From Paracoccus aminophilus JCM 7686 (GTDB lineage Bacteria; Pseudomonadota; Alphaproteobacteria; Rhodobacterales; Rhodobacteraceae), in NCBI RefSeq assembly GCF_000444995.1, contig NC_022049.1, positions 310,001 to 374,000 of the forward strand: a stretch of DNA of 64,000 bases, in the 5' to 3' direction. The notes beneath the pieces were generated by a model. The model had not been told where the DNA came from. It worked only from the letters and a program-made list of their open reading frames with translations, and made no database searches. Positions 7,577-16,549 of the stretch are shown one piece after another. The position numbers and the translations under genes were made by a program. The first letter of the stretch is position 1. Every line of letters begins with the position of its first letter.

Positions 7577-8632
7577 TTACGGCGCGGGGCTGCCGCGCAG
7601 TTGGAACACGGCATTGAGGCGCGCCTCGATCTCGGGGGTGATGCGCAGATCGACCGATTGGAGATCGGCCTCGAGCTGGTCGGGCTTGGTCGCGCCGATG
7701 ATATTCGAGGTGACGAAGGGGCGGCTGGTGACAAAGGCAATCGCGAGCTGTGCAGGATCGAGGCCGAAGTCGCGGGCGATCTCGAGATAATCCTCGACCG
7801 CCTCGGCCGCGCCGGGTTTGGTGTAGCGGTCGGCGCGATTGAACAGCGTCACCCGCGCGCCTTCGGGCCGCGCGCCATTGCGGTATTTCCCGCTGAGAAA
7901 GCCCTGCGCCAAGGGCGAATAGGCCAGCAGCCCGACATCCTCGCGCGGATGGAACTCGGAGAGCCCCTCCTCATAGGTGCGATTGAGGAGGTTATAGGCG
8001 TTCTGGACCGAGGCCACGCGCGGCAGGCCCTGCGTCTCGGCCAGATGCAGGAAGCGCGACAGCCCCCATGCGGTCTCGTTCGAGAGCCCGATATGGCGGA
8101 TCTTGCCCGCTTTGACGAGATCGCCCAAAACGCCAAGGGTTTCCTCGATCGAGACCTCATCGGGATCGGTCCCAAGGACCGGCGCATGGCTGCCGCCGCC
8201 GAACAGCGGCACCTGACGGCTGGGCCAATGGATCTGATAAAGATCGAGGTAATCGGTTTGCAGCCGCGCAAGCGAGCCCTCGACCGCTTCAACGATATTC
8301 TTGCGATCAAGGCGCGGGGGCGCGCCGTCCTTGCGCAGATAGGTCCGGTCGCTCGGACCCGAGACTTTTGACGCCAGCACGATCTTGTCGCGCGTGCCGC
8401 GCGCCTTCAGCCATGTCCCGATAATCCGCTCGGTCGCGCCCTGGGTTTCGGCGCGCGGCGGGATCGCGTAGTTTTCGGCGGTGTCGATCAGGTTGATGCC
8501 GAAATCGAGCGCGCGATCAAGCTGGGCATGGCCCTCGGCTTCGGTGTTTTGCTCCCCCCAGGTCATGGTCCCCAGCGAAATCGACGAGACCGAGAGCCCG
8601 GTCCGGCCCAGAGGGCGATAGTCTAGCGGCAT
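7577..8632 (-). CDS. Aldo/keto reductase (Tas family)
   Basis: 351 residues, the usual length of the Tas group of NADPH-dependent aldo/keto reductases. The N-terminus PLDYRPLGRTGLSVSSISLGTMTWGEQN is strongly Tas-like. The catalytic Asp/Tyr fall in LIDTAENY, the Lys in VLASKVSG and the His in YLDLYQIHWP. C-terminal cofactor residues are in SNIIGATKPDQLEADL. It lies between the FMN monooxygenase (84 bases upstream) and the nitroreductase (39 bases downstream) in the organosulfur operon; it may reduce an aldehyde released by oxidative C-S cleavage. The substrate is unknown. Confidence 0.9.
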   Translation of the reverse strand: MPLDYRPLGRTGLSVSSISLGTMTWGEQNTEAEGHAQLDRALDFGINLIDTAENYAIPPRAETQGATERIIGTWLKARGTRDKIVLASKVSGPSDRTYLRKDGAPPRLDRKNIVEAVEGSLARLQTDYLDLYQIHWPSRQVPLFGGGSHAPVLGTDPDEVSIEETLGVLGDLVKAGKIRHIGLSNETAWGLSRFLHLAETQGLPRVASVQNAYNLLNRTYEEGLSEFHPREDVGLLAYSPLAQGFLSGKYRNGARPEGARVTLFNRADRYTKPGAAEAVEDYLEIARDFGLDPAQLAIAFVTSRPFVTSNIIGATKPDQLEADLQSVDLRITPEIEARLNAVFQLRGSPAP

Positions 8633-8715
8633 TCAAATGTCCTTTGGTCGTGCGTGATATTGGCTCTTGAGGACGGCCCCGCCGGATGAAAGCGGGGCCG
8701 GATCGCAAGGGGTGT

Positions 8716-10104
8716 TCAGGCGCTTTGGCGCGCCGGGCTGGCGTAGAGGCTCTCGGGGCGCGGAAGGCCGAAATGGTCGCGCAGGGTCGCGCCCGCGTAA
8801 TCCTCGCGGAAAAGCCCGCGCTTGCGCAGGATCGGCAGGACTTCGGCCACGAAGACATCAAAGCCGCCATGAAACCACGGCGGCATGACGTTGAACCCAT
8901 CCGCCGCGCCGTTTTCAAACCATGTCTGAATGTCATCGGCGATCTTCTCTGGCGTGCCCACCGACACCCAATGGCCGCGCGCGCCCGCAAGCTTATGGGT
9001 CAATTGCCGGATCGTCGGCTTTTCGCGGTCAACGATGTCGAGCACCAATTGAAAGCGGCTCGCGACGGCCTTGTCGCCATCCGGCGCGATCAGATGACGC
9101 GGGAAGGGCGCGTCAAGATCATGGCCGCTAAGATCGAGCCCGGTGATGCGGCGCAAAAGCTCCAGCGAATAGGGCGCTTGGGTCAGATTGTTGAAGGTTT
9201 CGTGCAGCGCGCGCGCCTCGGCCTCGGTCGAGCCGATATAGGGGCTGATCCCGGGCAGAACCTTGAGGTGATCGGGATTGCGTCCGACCGCGCGGGCGCG
9301 CGCCTTGATGTCGGCGTAAAAGGCCTGCGCGCTTGGCAGGGTTTGGTGGGCGGTGAAAATCGCCTCGGCGTGACGCACGGCAAATTCGCGCCCGTCCTCG
9401 GAAGACCCCGCCTGCACATAGACCGGCCGCCCCTGCGGGCTGCGCGGCAGGTTCAGCGGGCCGCGCACGCGGAAATGCTCGCCGATATGGTTGATCTGAT
9501 GGACGCGGTCGGTGTCGGCGAAAATGCCGCTGTCCGGGTCGATGACCAAAGCGTCATCCTGCCAGCTGTCCCAAAGTTTCGTGATCACATCGAGAAACTC
9601 ATGCGCGCGCCCATAGCGGTCGGCGTGGTGCGGATGCTCGTCCAGCCCGAAATTCTGCGCCGCCACCGCCGCGCTGGTGGTGACGATGTTCCAGCCGACC
9701 CGCCCGCCCGAGATGTGATCGACGGACGCGAACAGCCGCGCGAGATTATAGGGCTCGTAATAGGTGGTCGAGGCGGTGGCGATCAGGCCGATCTTTTGCG
9801 TGACGCTGGCCAAAGCCGACAGCGTCGTCAGCGGCTCGAGCCGAAAGCGGCTGGCATAGCGGACATTATCGGCCAAAGCGGGGCCATCGGCAAAGAAGAG
9901 CGCGTCGAATTTCGCGGCCTCGGCCTTGCGGGCAAGCTCTTGATAATAGGTGATATCGACGATGCGTTCGGGTTCCGATCCCGGATAGCGCCAGCCGGCC
10001 TCGTGATGGCCGCCGGGATAGACGAAGAGGTTGAGGCTCAACTGGCGATGTGACGGCGCTTGTGAGGCGGTTTCTGACGCGGTTTCTGAGGGCGGTCGTG
10101 ACAT
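8716..10104 (-). CDS. FMN-dependent monooxygenase (NtaA/SnaA/DszA/SoxA group)
   Basis: Bacterial-luciferase-like flavin monooxygenase, about 462 residues, within the usual 430-470 of the NtaA/DszA group. Diagnostic blocks are FFADGPALADNV, LASVTQKIGLIATASTTYYEPYNLARLFASVDHISGGRVGWNIVTT and RPVYVQAGSSEDGREFA. The ATG at 10104 is chosen because AAAGGA sits 6 bases ahead; the first residues then repeat SETASETASQAPS. The gene follows an SsuABC-type importer by 14 bases, so it probably oxidises an imported sulfonate, sulfone or similar substrate using FMNH2 from the operon's reductase. Confidence 0.88.
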   Translation of the reverse strand: MSRPPSETASETASQAPSHRQLSLNLFVYPGGHHEAGWRYPGSEPERIVDITYYQELARKAEAAKFDALFFADGPALADNVRYASRFRLEPLTTLSALASVTQKIGLIATASTTYYEPYNLARLFASVDHISGGRVGWNIVTTSAAVAAQNFGLDEHPHHADRYGRAHEFLDVITKLWDSWQDDALVIDPDSGIFADTDRVHQINHIGEHFRVRGPLNLPRSPQGRPVYVQAGSSEDGREFAVRHAEAIFTAHQTLPSAQAFYADIKARARAVGRNPDHLKVLPGISPYIGSTEAEARALHETFNNLTQAPYSLELLRRITGLDLSGHDLDAPFPRHLIAPDGDKAVASRFQLVLDIVDREKPTIRQLTHKLAGARGHWVSVGTPEKIADDIQTWFENGAADGFNVMPPWFHGGFDVFVAEVLPILRKRGLFREDYAGATLRDHFGLPRPESLYASPARQSA

Positions 10105-10118
10105 GGGCTGTCCTTTGC

Positions 10119-10832
10119 TCAATGGGCCGCCACGCCAAGCTTCGCCAGAAGATGGCGGCGAAGCTGGCCGAAGCGGAGATTGTCGGGCGTGCGCGGGCTG
10201 GGCAGATCGTTGCGAAGATCCTCGACGAAACGGCCCTCATCGAGCACGAGGATGCGGTCCGAGAGGCTGATCGCCTCATCGACATCATGGGTCACCAGCA
10301 AGACGGCGGGGCGGTGGCGGGCGCACAGCTCGCGCAGAAGGTCGTGCATCTTGAGCCGGGTCAGCGCATCGAGCGCGCCAAAGGGCTCATCGGCCAGAAG
10401 CAGCTCGGGCTGGCGCACCAGCGAACGGGCAAGCGCCACGCGTTGTTGCTCGCCGCCCGACAGCTCGACCGGCCACGAGCCCTCGCGCCCGGCCAGCCCG
10501 ACCTCGGCCAGCATCCGCCGCCCGGCCGCCTCGGCGCCGCGCAGACCCAGCGTGACATTTTGCAAGACATTGCGCCATGGCAGCAGGCGCGCGTCCTGAA
10601 AGACCACGGATTTGTTTTGCGGCACGGCCAGGACGCCCGCGCCGGTCACGTCATGGTCAAGCTCGGCCAAGGCCTTGAGAAAGGTGCTTTTCCCCGAACC
10701 AGAGCGCCCGAGCAGCGCCACGAATTCACCGCGCGGGATTTGCAGGTTGATCCCCGACAGGATCGCGCGGCCGTGGAAGGCGCGCGACAGATCGCGGGTC
10801 TCGACCGTCAGCTCGACAGGGTGCGTCGCCAT
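10119..10832 (-). CDS. SsuB-type ABC transporter ATP-binding protein
   Basis: 237-residue ATPase of the nitrate/sulfonate/taurine importer group. Walker A is GRSGSGKST, signature LSGGEQQRVALARSLV, Walker B LLLADEPFGALDALTR and H-loop LVTHDVDEA; DEPFGALDALTR is typical of SsuB/TauB. The start ATG overlaps the permease gene by 25 bases. Second to third gene in an operon with permease, binding protein and an FMN monooxygenase. Confidence 0.92.
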   Translation of the reverse strand: MATHPVELTVETRDLSRAFHGRAILSGINLQIPRGEFVALLGRSGSGKSTFLKALAELDHDVTGAGVLAVPQNKSVVFQDARLLPWRNVLQNVTLGLRGAEAAGRRMLAEVGLAGREGSWPVELSGGEQQRVALARSLVRQPELLLADEPFGALDALTRLKMHDLLRELCARHRPAVLLVTHDVDEAISLSDRILVLDEGRFVEDLRNDLPSPRTPDNLRFGQLRRHLLAKLGVAAH

Positions 10833-11656
10833 GAAAGCGCCCTCCGCTCGATCAGCCGCACCACGCCGTCCGACACCAGCCCAAGGGCCGCATAGACGAC
10901 GATGCCCGCAATGATGATCTCGGTCTGGCCATAGGTCCGCGCAAGATTGATCATATAGCCAAGGCCGCTCGTGGCATTGACCTGCTCGACCACGACCAGC
11001 GAGACCCAGGCAAGCGTCACCGCAAAGCGCAGCCCGAGCAGAAAGCCCGGCAGGGCTCCGGGCAGGACGACCTCGCGGATGAACTCCCACCGCGAGAGGT
11101 TGAGCGTTTCGGACAGCTCGACATAGCGGCTGTCGATGCTGCGTAGCCCGTTGTGGGTGTGGATGTAGATCGGCACGATCACCGCAAGGATGATGGTCAC
11201 GATCTTCATCTGCTCGCCAATCCCGAACCACAGCATCAACAGCGGGATCAGCGCCAAGGTCGGCACCGCGCGCTTGATCTGGATCGGCCCGTCAATCAGC
11301 GCCTCGCCCCAGCGCGACAGGCCCGCGATCACCGCAAGCACCGTGCCGATGACGACGCCAACCGCCAGCCCCGACAGCGCGCGCCAACCCGAGATCGCGA
11401 AATGCTCTTGCAGCCGCCCGTCGGCGATCAGCTGGCGAAAGGCGCCGATGACCGTCCACGGCGCCGAGAGGATGCGCGGGTCGATCAGCCCGGTGGCCGA
11501 ACCGAGCGTCCAAAGCACGATCAGCAGCAAGCTGCCCGCCTGCATCCCATAGGGGATCGCCGGGCCCGGCCCCAACCGGGTGCGGCGGCGCGGGCGGGCG
11601 CGTGGGGGTTCGGGGCTGGGGGCGCGCGCGAAGTCATTGGTGGCGATGACGCTCAT
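10808..11656 (-). CDS. SsuC-type ABC transporter permease
   Basis: 282-residue inner-membrane permease with about six helices. Near the C-terminal third is the EAA loop (SETLNLSRWEFIREVVLPGALPGFLLGLRFA, with the conserved glycine and PGALP). The N-terminal tail is proline/arginine-rich (PEPPRARPRRRTRLGPGPA). The start codon overlaps the stop of the binding-protein gene (ATGA), indicating translational coupling. Confidence 0.92.
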   Translation of the reverse strand: MSVIATNDFARAPSPEPPRARPRRRTRLGPGPAIPYGMQAGSLLLIVLWTLGSATGLIDPRILSAPWTVIGAFRQLIADGRLQEHFAISGWRALSGLAVGVVIGTVLAVIAGLSRWGEALIDGPIQIKRAVPTLALIPLLMLWFGIGEQMKIVTIILAVIVPIYIHTHNGLRSIDSRYVELSETLNLSRWEFIREVVLPGALPGFLLGLRFAVTLAWVSLVVVEQVNATSGLGYMINLARTYGQTEIIIAGIVVYAALGLVSDGVVRLIERRALSWRRTLSS

Positions 11657-12720
11657 TTCTGCGTCACCTCTTGGGTTTTCAGCGCGCTCGATCCCGGCGC
11701 GAGCGCCCCGGCGCCCAGCTTTTCAAAGCGGCGGTCGAAGATCTCTTCGGCGCTGAAGGGCCGGTTGCCGGTCGCTTCGGCCAAAAGCGCAATCGTCTTG
11801 GTGTGCCGCGCAATGACCTCGTCCCAGCTGGCGGGCACGACCTGAATGCCGGTCTGCGCGACCGCCGCGCGGCCCTGTTCGGGGGTGAGGTTCTGGTCCT
11901 TGACGTAATAGGCCTGAATGAATTCCTCGGGGTGATCGTTCACCCATTCGGTGGCCTTGGCCCATAGCTTGACATATTCCGCCGCAGCCGCAGCCTTGGC
12001 CGGATCGTCGAGCACCCATTGCGGCGCCCAGAGATGGCTCGGATCGTCGCGCAATTTATGCTCGACCAAAGCCGCGCCGTCCTTGCCATATTGCTCGATA
12101 TAGCGCGCGATATTCGGGCCGCCCAAAGGCGCGATATCGACCTGACCGGCGGCGAGCGCGACCGGATAGACATCGCCCGTGCTCGGCAGCTCGACCAAGG
12201 TCACATCCTTGCGCGTCAGCCCCGCCGCCTCAAGCGCGCGCAAGACCAGCGCGCCCTGCGCCTGACCGGGGCTATAGGCGATGCGGCGGCCGCGAAAATC
12301 GGCAAGGCTCTTGATCTCGCCGCCAAGCGCCGGGGTGACGCCAAAGCGGTAGATCGGATGGGCAATCGTGTCGAGCCGCTCGCGATAGGCGATGTTGCGC
12401 ACCGGCAGATTGGTCCAGGTCGCGTGGATCGAGGGGATTTCCGCGACCGAGCCGATGTCCAAGGCCTTGGCGCGAAAGGCCTCGCTGGTTTGCGGCCCGC
12501 CCGAGAGATTGGCCCATTCGACCTTGAAATCGAGCTGGTCGATCAGGCCCGAGGCCTCGAGCACCTTTTGCGTCACCGGATCGCCGATGCGCAAAACGGT
12601 GCCTGCGGGGACTTTATCGAGAAAAGGGGTTTCGGCCAAAGCCGGGCTGGTCGCGGCAAACCCGCTGAACGACAGGCCGGCCAGAAGCGTCAAAGCGTGG
12701 CGAAAAAAGGCATGATCCAT
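11653..12720 (-). CDS. SsuA-type sulfonate ABC transporter substrate-binding protein
   Basis: Periplasmic binding protein of the aliphatic-sulfonate/NMT1 family, about 355 residues. The signal peptide runs to TSPALA. Family blocks include LRIGDPVTQKVLEASG, FKVEWANLSGGPQTSEAFRAKALDIGSVAEIPSIHA, GRRIAYSPGQAQGALVLRALE and YPVALAAGQVDIAPLGGPN. The start ATG at 12720 has GAAGGG just upstream; the TTG two codons earlier is less likely. It is the first gene of the six-gene operon running to 6699. Confidence 0.9.
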   Translation of the reverse strand: MDHAFFRHALTLLAGLSFSGFAATSPALAETPFLDKVPAGTVLRIGDPVTQKVLEASGLIDQLDFKVEWANLSGGPQTSEAFRAKALDIGSVAEIPSIHATWTNLPVRNIAYRERLDTIAHPIYRFGVTPALGGEIKSLADFRGRRIAYSPGQAQGALVLRALEAAGLTRKDVTLVELPSTGDVYPVALAAGQVDIAPLGGPNIARYIEQYGKDGAALVEHKLRDDPSHLWAPQWVLDDPAKAAAAAEYVKLWAKATEWVNDHPEEFIQAYYVKDQNLTPEQGRAAVAQTGIQVVPASWDEVIARHTKTIALLAEATGNRPFSAEEIFDRRFEKLGAGALAPGSSALKTQEVTQK

Positions 12721-12763
12721 ATTCAACCCTTCGGAAGAAAAGCGTTTTCACACTCGGTCCGGG

Positions 12764-12793
12764 ATTAAATACTATAATGACGATAGATTTAGT
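12764..12793 (-). promoter_or_regulatory. AT-rich inverted-repeat promoter region of the sulfonate operon
   Basis: ATTAAATACTATAATGACG continuing into ATAGATTTAGT is a sharp AT island in an otherwise GC-rich 365-base gap (12721-13085), with an imperfect dyad (ATTAAATACTA versus TAGATTTAGT). It lies 44-73 bases ahead of the first gene. A LysR-type activator such as CysB/Cbl would be the usual regulator, but no recognised site is clear. Confidence 0.35.
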
Positions 12794-13001
12794 GCGTGTA
12801 TGTTGCGCCGATTGCGGAAGGAATTGCCCATCGCATGCCGCCACCGGGGAAGACATGGCCTGATCCGCCGCGCAAGACCGTCCGCGCTGCTGTGGCGCTG
12901 ATTCGTGCGGGCGCCCCCTCATCGGACGTGGCGTCACGAGACGCGGCAGGGAACCGCAGCCGGGCGCAGCAACTTGGCCTCCGTCGAGACGCGACGAAAG
13001 C

Positions 13002-13034
13002 AAAAGGGCCCCTCCGGCTGAAGGGGCCCCTTTT
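13002..13034 (-). terminator. Rho-independent terminator of the DHA2 transporter operon
   Basis: AAAAGGGCCCCT and AGGGGCCCCTTTT pair around a short loop; read on the minus strand the stem is followed by a T-rich TTTTGCTTT. It lies 52 bases after the transporter stop. Confidence 0.85.
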
Positions 13035-13085
13035 CCTGCCTGCCCTTGCCCGGCCTCTGCCCCGGCTGCGGCAAGGGGGCAGCGA

Positions 13086-14567
13086 TCAGACTTCGAGCGC
13101 GGGCGCGGTTGCCCGCGTCTCGGAGCTGGGATTTGGCGCGCGGAAGAAGAAGGCCAGCCCCATCACCAGCGCGAAAGCCGCGACCTGATACCACAGCGCC
13201 AGCGCCGCCGCGCCCGCGAAGGCGATATGACGCTCCGCGCCTGCGGCCATATTCGTGCCCAGTTGCGCGAAGAAGATCTGCCCGACCAGCGCCACACCAA
13301 GCGCGCCGCCGATCTGCTGGAAGGCCTGCAAGGCGCCCGAGCCCGCCCCGGCATCGCGCGGCGGCACATTGCGCAGCACAAGCTGGAAGAGCGCGGAAAA
13401 GCCGGTGCCAAGCCCGATCCCGGCGATGAGCAGCGGCACAAGGAAGCTGCTCGGAATGATCGTCTCGGTGCTGCTTGCGATGACGAAATGCAGCCACAAG
13501 ATCCCGACCGCCAACATACCACCCGCCGCCGCCAGACGGCTGCGCAGGAAGTTATGGGCAAAGCGGCCCGCGATCAGCGAGGCGACCAGCACGCCAATCG
13601 AGAAAGGCGTGTTCGTCAGCCCCGATTGCAGCGGCGTGAAGTCGAAACCCGCCTGCAAGAGCAGCGAGATCACCATGAACATGCCCGGAATCCCCGAGGC
13701 ATAGACCGTCATCACGAAGGCGCCGAAAACATAGTCGCGGTTGCGCATCAGGTCGTAATTCAGCAGTTGCGACAGCCCGGCCTCGGCGCGGCGGCGCTGC
13801 CACCAGACGAAAGCGGCCAGCAAAATCGCCCCTGCCGCCATCAGCGCAAAGATCCACAGCGGCCAGCCAAGCGGCTGCCCCTCGACAATCGCGAAGACGA
13901 TCGAGACGATCCCCGCGCCAAAGAGCAGGATGCCGACGTAATCATTGCGCAGGCCGGGATGGCCGGGCAGGCTTGGGATCAGCTTCCAGCCCGCGATCAG
14001 CGCGACCAGCCCGACCGGGATATTGACCAGAAAGATCGGCTGCCAATCGAGCCCGAACAGATGCGCGTCGATCAGCAGACCGCCGAGGATCGGCCCGCAG
14101 ACCGCCGCCAGCCCCGAGGCGAGCCCGAAGAGCGAAAACGCCTTGCCGCGCTCATGCGGCGGGAAGGTGACGGTGGCGATCGCCAGCACCTGCGGCGTCA
14201 TCATCGCCCCGCCGATGCCCTGCAGGACGCGGGCGAAAATCAACATCTCGATCGAGCCCGAGAGCCCGCAGAGCGCCGAGGCAAGCGTGAAGCCGGTCAC
14301 GCCGAGCAGAAACATCCGCGTGCGCCCGACGATATCGCCCAGACGGCCGAAGGGCAAAAGCCCCAGCGCGAAGGCCAGCACATAGGCCGCGACCACCCAT
14401 TCGATCTGGGTGTCGCTGGCGCCCAGATTGTCGCGCATCGAGGGCAGAGCCACGTTGACGATGGTCACGTCGATCAGGTTCATGAACAGGGCGAGCAGCA
14501 GGATCGCCAGAGACAGCCAGCGGCGCGGATCAGGCGCCTCGATGGCCGGGTTGTGCTGCTGTGACAT
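13086..14567 (-). CDS. MFS transporter, DHA2 (EmrB/QacA) family
   Basis: About 493 residues with 14 hydrophobic helices, a drug/proton antiporter. Motif-rich N-terminus: LFMNLIDVTIVNVALPSMRDNL (DHA2 motif D1), QIEWVVAAYVLAFALGLLPFGRLGDIVGR (motif A), and LQGIGGAMMTPQVLAIATVTFPPHERGKA (motif C region). ATG at 14567 is preferred because AAGGA lies just upstream. The gene sits 11 bases after a TetR-family gene and is probably controlled by it through the 15286-15301 palindrome. Confidence 0.92.
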   Translation of the reverse strand: MSQQHNPAIEAPDPRRWLSLAILLLALFMNLIDVTIVNVALPSMRDNLGASDTQIEWVVAAYVLAFALGLLPFGRLGDIVGRTRMFLLGVTGFTLASALCGLSGSIEMLIFARVLQGIGGAMMTPQVLAIATVTFPPHERGKAFSLFGLASGLAAVCGPILGGLLIDAHLFGLDWQPIFLVNIPVGLVALIAGWKLIPSLPGHPGLRNDYVGILLFGAGIVSIVFAIVEGQPLGWPLWIFALMAAGAILLAAFVWWQRRRAEAGLSQLLNYDLMRNRDYVFGAFVMTVYASGIPGMFMVISLLLQAGFDFTPLQSGLTNTPFSIGVLVASLIAGRFAHNFLRSRLAAAGGMLAVGILWLHFVIASSTETIIPSSFLVPLLIAGIGLGTGFSALFQLVLRNVPPRDAGAGSGALQAFQQIGGALGVALVGQIFFAQLGTNMAAGAERHIAFAGAAALALWYQVAAFALVMGLAFFFRAPNPSSETRATAPALEV

Positions 14568-14578
14568 GGGGGGGTCCT

Positions 14579-15235
14579 TCAAACTTCGGATCGCGCAAAG
14601 GCGCGTTCGATTTCCGAAAACAATGCGTCTGCCGCGCCCGCCGGATGCGGAAAGCGGCTGAATTGGGTCAGGGCGCCGGTGATGATCACCGCGCCGGAAA
14701 CCGGGTCGATGTCGGGGCGAAACGAGCCATCCGCCACCCCCAGCCGCAGCAAATCAGCAAGCTGGTCGCGCCAGAATTGCGACATGGGCGACATGATCGC
14801 GGCAATGGCGGGATCGCGGCGCGCGCGCTCATTGAGCTCGCCGATGACGAGAAGCAGGCTCGGCGTCTCGGTCAGGATCTCGGCGAAATCCTCGAATTCC
14901 ATGCGCAGCATCTCGCGCGCGGTTTTGCACTGGCGCGGGCGGCGGTGATATTGGGCGCGGAAAATGTCGCGGATGCTTTCGGCCACCAGCGCAATCAGCG
15001 CCTCTTTCGAGGGAACGTGATAATGCAGCGTCGCGATATTGATCCCGACGCGGGCGGCAATATCGCGGGTGCGCAGGCCCTCGAGGCCCTTTTCGGCAAT
15101 GATCGCGCGCGCCGCGATGGCAATCGCCGCGCGCCGGTCTTCGGTCTTTTCGCGCCGGGGTTCCGAGGGCTGATCTGAGGCTGGCTCGGGCCGGACCCCG
15201 ACAGGTCCGGTTTCGTCAGGAGGGAGGGAGGTCAT
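14579..15235 (-). CDS. TetR/AcrR family transcriptional regulator
   Basis: About 218 residues; the HTH is at about 40-85 of the chosen product: AIAIAARAIIAEKGLEGLRTRDIAARVGINIATLHYHVPSKEALIALV. The N-terminal 30 residues are proline/glutamate-rich and poorly conserved; the ATG at 15235 has GGAA eight bases upstream, while longer in-frame readings to 15289 would run into the operator. It is first gene of a two-gene operon with the DHA2 exporter and is presumably its autoregulated repressor. The ligand is unknown. Confidence 0.88.
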   Translation of the reverse strand: MTSLPPDETGPVGVRPEPASDQPSEPRREKTEDRRAAIAIAARAIIAEKGLEGLRTRDIAARVGINIATLHYHVPSKEALIALVAESIRDIFRAQYHRRPRQCKTAREMLRMEFEDFAEILTETPSLLLVIGELNERARRDPAIAAIMSPMSQFWRDQLADLLRLGVADGSFRPDIDPVSGAVIITGALTQFSRFPHPAGAADALFSEIERAFARSEV

Positions 15236-15285
15236 CAAGCTTTTCCGTCTTCGCGGATGCGGCATAGCGCAGCGCTCCGCGACAA

Positions 15286-15301
15286 TCAATCACTTGATTG
15301 A
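15286..15301. promoter_or_regulatory. Palindromic TetR-type operator
   Basis: TCAATCA-CT-TGATTGA, a perfect 7-2-7 inverted repeat 50 bases upstream of the TetR start, positioned over the expected promoter of the tetR-exporter operon. Confidence 0.65.
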
Positions 15302-15336
15302 GAAGATTTTGCGACAACCTCGCCTGAGGGCCTCCT

Positions 15337-16539
15337 TCACTCCGCCGAGATCTGAACCGCGCGCCCGGCAAAGCCGCCGAGCACGGCCATGATCAGGCAG
15401 ATCGCGACGCAAAGGAGAAGCGGCAGGCTCCAGCCACCCAGCCTGTCGTGCAACGCGCCGATGGACGGAGGCGCCGCCGCCGCGATCAGATAGCCCGCGC
15501 ATTGCACCATCCCCGAAAGCGCCGCCGCCTGATGCATATTGGCGCTGCGCAGCGAGATGAAGGTCAGCCCCAGAATAAAGACCGCGCCGACCGCGACGCC
15601 AAAGACCACCGACCACAGCACCGCCGCGCCGGGCATCACCACCAGCCCCAGCAGCGAGACCGCCATGAGCCCGGTCAGCGCGATCGCGAGCCCGCGCTGA
15701 TCGGCGAGCCGCCGCACCAAAAGCCCGAAGAAAAGCCCCGGCACCGCCGTCGCCAGCTGCATCAGCCCATGGGTCGAGCCCGCCGCCGCCTCGGAATAGC
15801 CGGCATCGGTCAGGATCGCGGGCAGCCAGGTCATCACGACGTAAAAGACCAGCGAATTCAGCCCGAAGAAGAGCGTCACCTGCCAGGCCAGCGCCGAATG
15901 CCAGACCTTGCCGCCATGGGGCGGGGTCGCGGTCTCGGGGCCCGGCGCGGTGCGGGCGGCAAGCTGGGGCAGCCAGACAAGCGCGCTCAGAAGCGGCAGC
16001 ACCGCCACCGCGCCAAGCGCCAAGGCCCAACCGCCGCCCGGCAGGGTCGCAATCGGCACCGCCAGCGCCGAGACCGAGGCCCCCGCCACTCCGGCCGCCA
16101 AGGCGTAAGCACTCGTCAGCGCGACGATGCTGTCGGGGAAATCGCGCTTGAGCAGGCTCGGCAGCAGCACATTGGCGAGCGCAATGCCGATGCCGATGAT
16201 GCCGGTCCCGAGAAAGAGGCTCCAGACCGGGCCCAACGAGCGCAAAAGGATGCCAAGAAAGACCAGCACCACAGCGGCGAAGAGGCTACGCTCCAGCCCG
16301 TATTCGCGCCCGATCAGCACCGCGAAGGGCGAGGCCAGCGCAAAGGCCAGAAGCGGCAGCGTCGTCAGCGTGCCCGCCGCACCCGGGCCAAGTCCAAGCC
16401 CCTCGCGGATCAGCCCCAAGACCGGCGCGACCCCGGTGATCGGCGCGCGCAGCGTCGTCGCGATCAGCAAGATCCCGAGAACAAGAAGGATCACCCGCGC
16501 GCGCGACGGATCATCCTGGCTATCTGTGTGTGACGTCAT
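15337..16539 (-). CDS. nimT: MFS transporter, CynX/NimT family
   Basis: 400-residue, 12-helix permease of the CynX/NimT (cyanate/2-nitroimidazole) family. The N-terminal helix has LLIATTLRAPITGVAPVLGLIREGLGLGPGAAGTLTTLPLLAFA, and the central GIGIALANVLLPSLLKRDFP is a family hallmark. The ATG at 16539 has AAGGAG seven bases upstream. It is divergent from an AraC regulator with a cupin-type N-terminus, the same arrangement as nimR-nimT (yeaM-yeaN) of E. coli, where NimT exports 2-nitroimidazoles. Equivalent substrate here is an inference. Confidence 0.8.
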   Translation of the reverse strand: MTSHTDSQDDPSRARVILLVLGILLIATTLRAPITGVAPVLGLIREGLGLGPGAAGTLTTLPLLAFALASPFAVLIGREYGLERSLFAAVVLVFLGILLRSLGPVWSLFLGTGIIGIGIALANVLLPSLLKRDFPDSIVALTSAYALAAGVAGASVSALAVPIATLPGGGWALALGAVAVLPLLSALVWLPQLAARTAPGPETATPPHGGKVWHSALAWQVTLFFGLNSLVFYVVMTWLPAILTDAGYSEAAAGSTHGLMQLATAVPGLFFGLLVRRLADQRGLAIALTGLMAVSLLGLVVMPGAAVLWSVVFGVAVGAVFILGLTFISLRSANMHQAAALSGMVQCAGYLIAAAAPPSIGALHDRLGGWSLPLLLCVAICLIMAVLGGFAGRAVQISAE

Positions 16540-16549
16540 CTGTCTGCTC

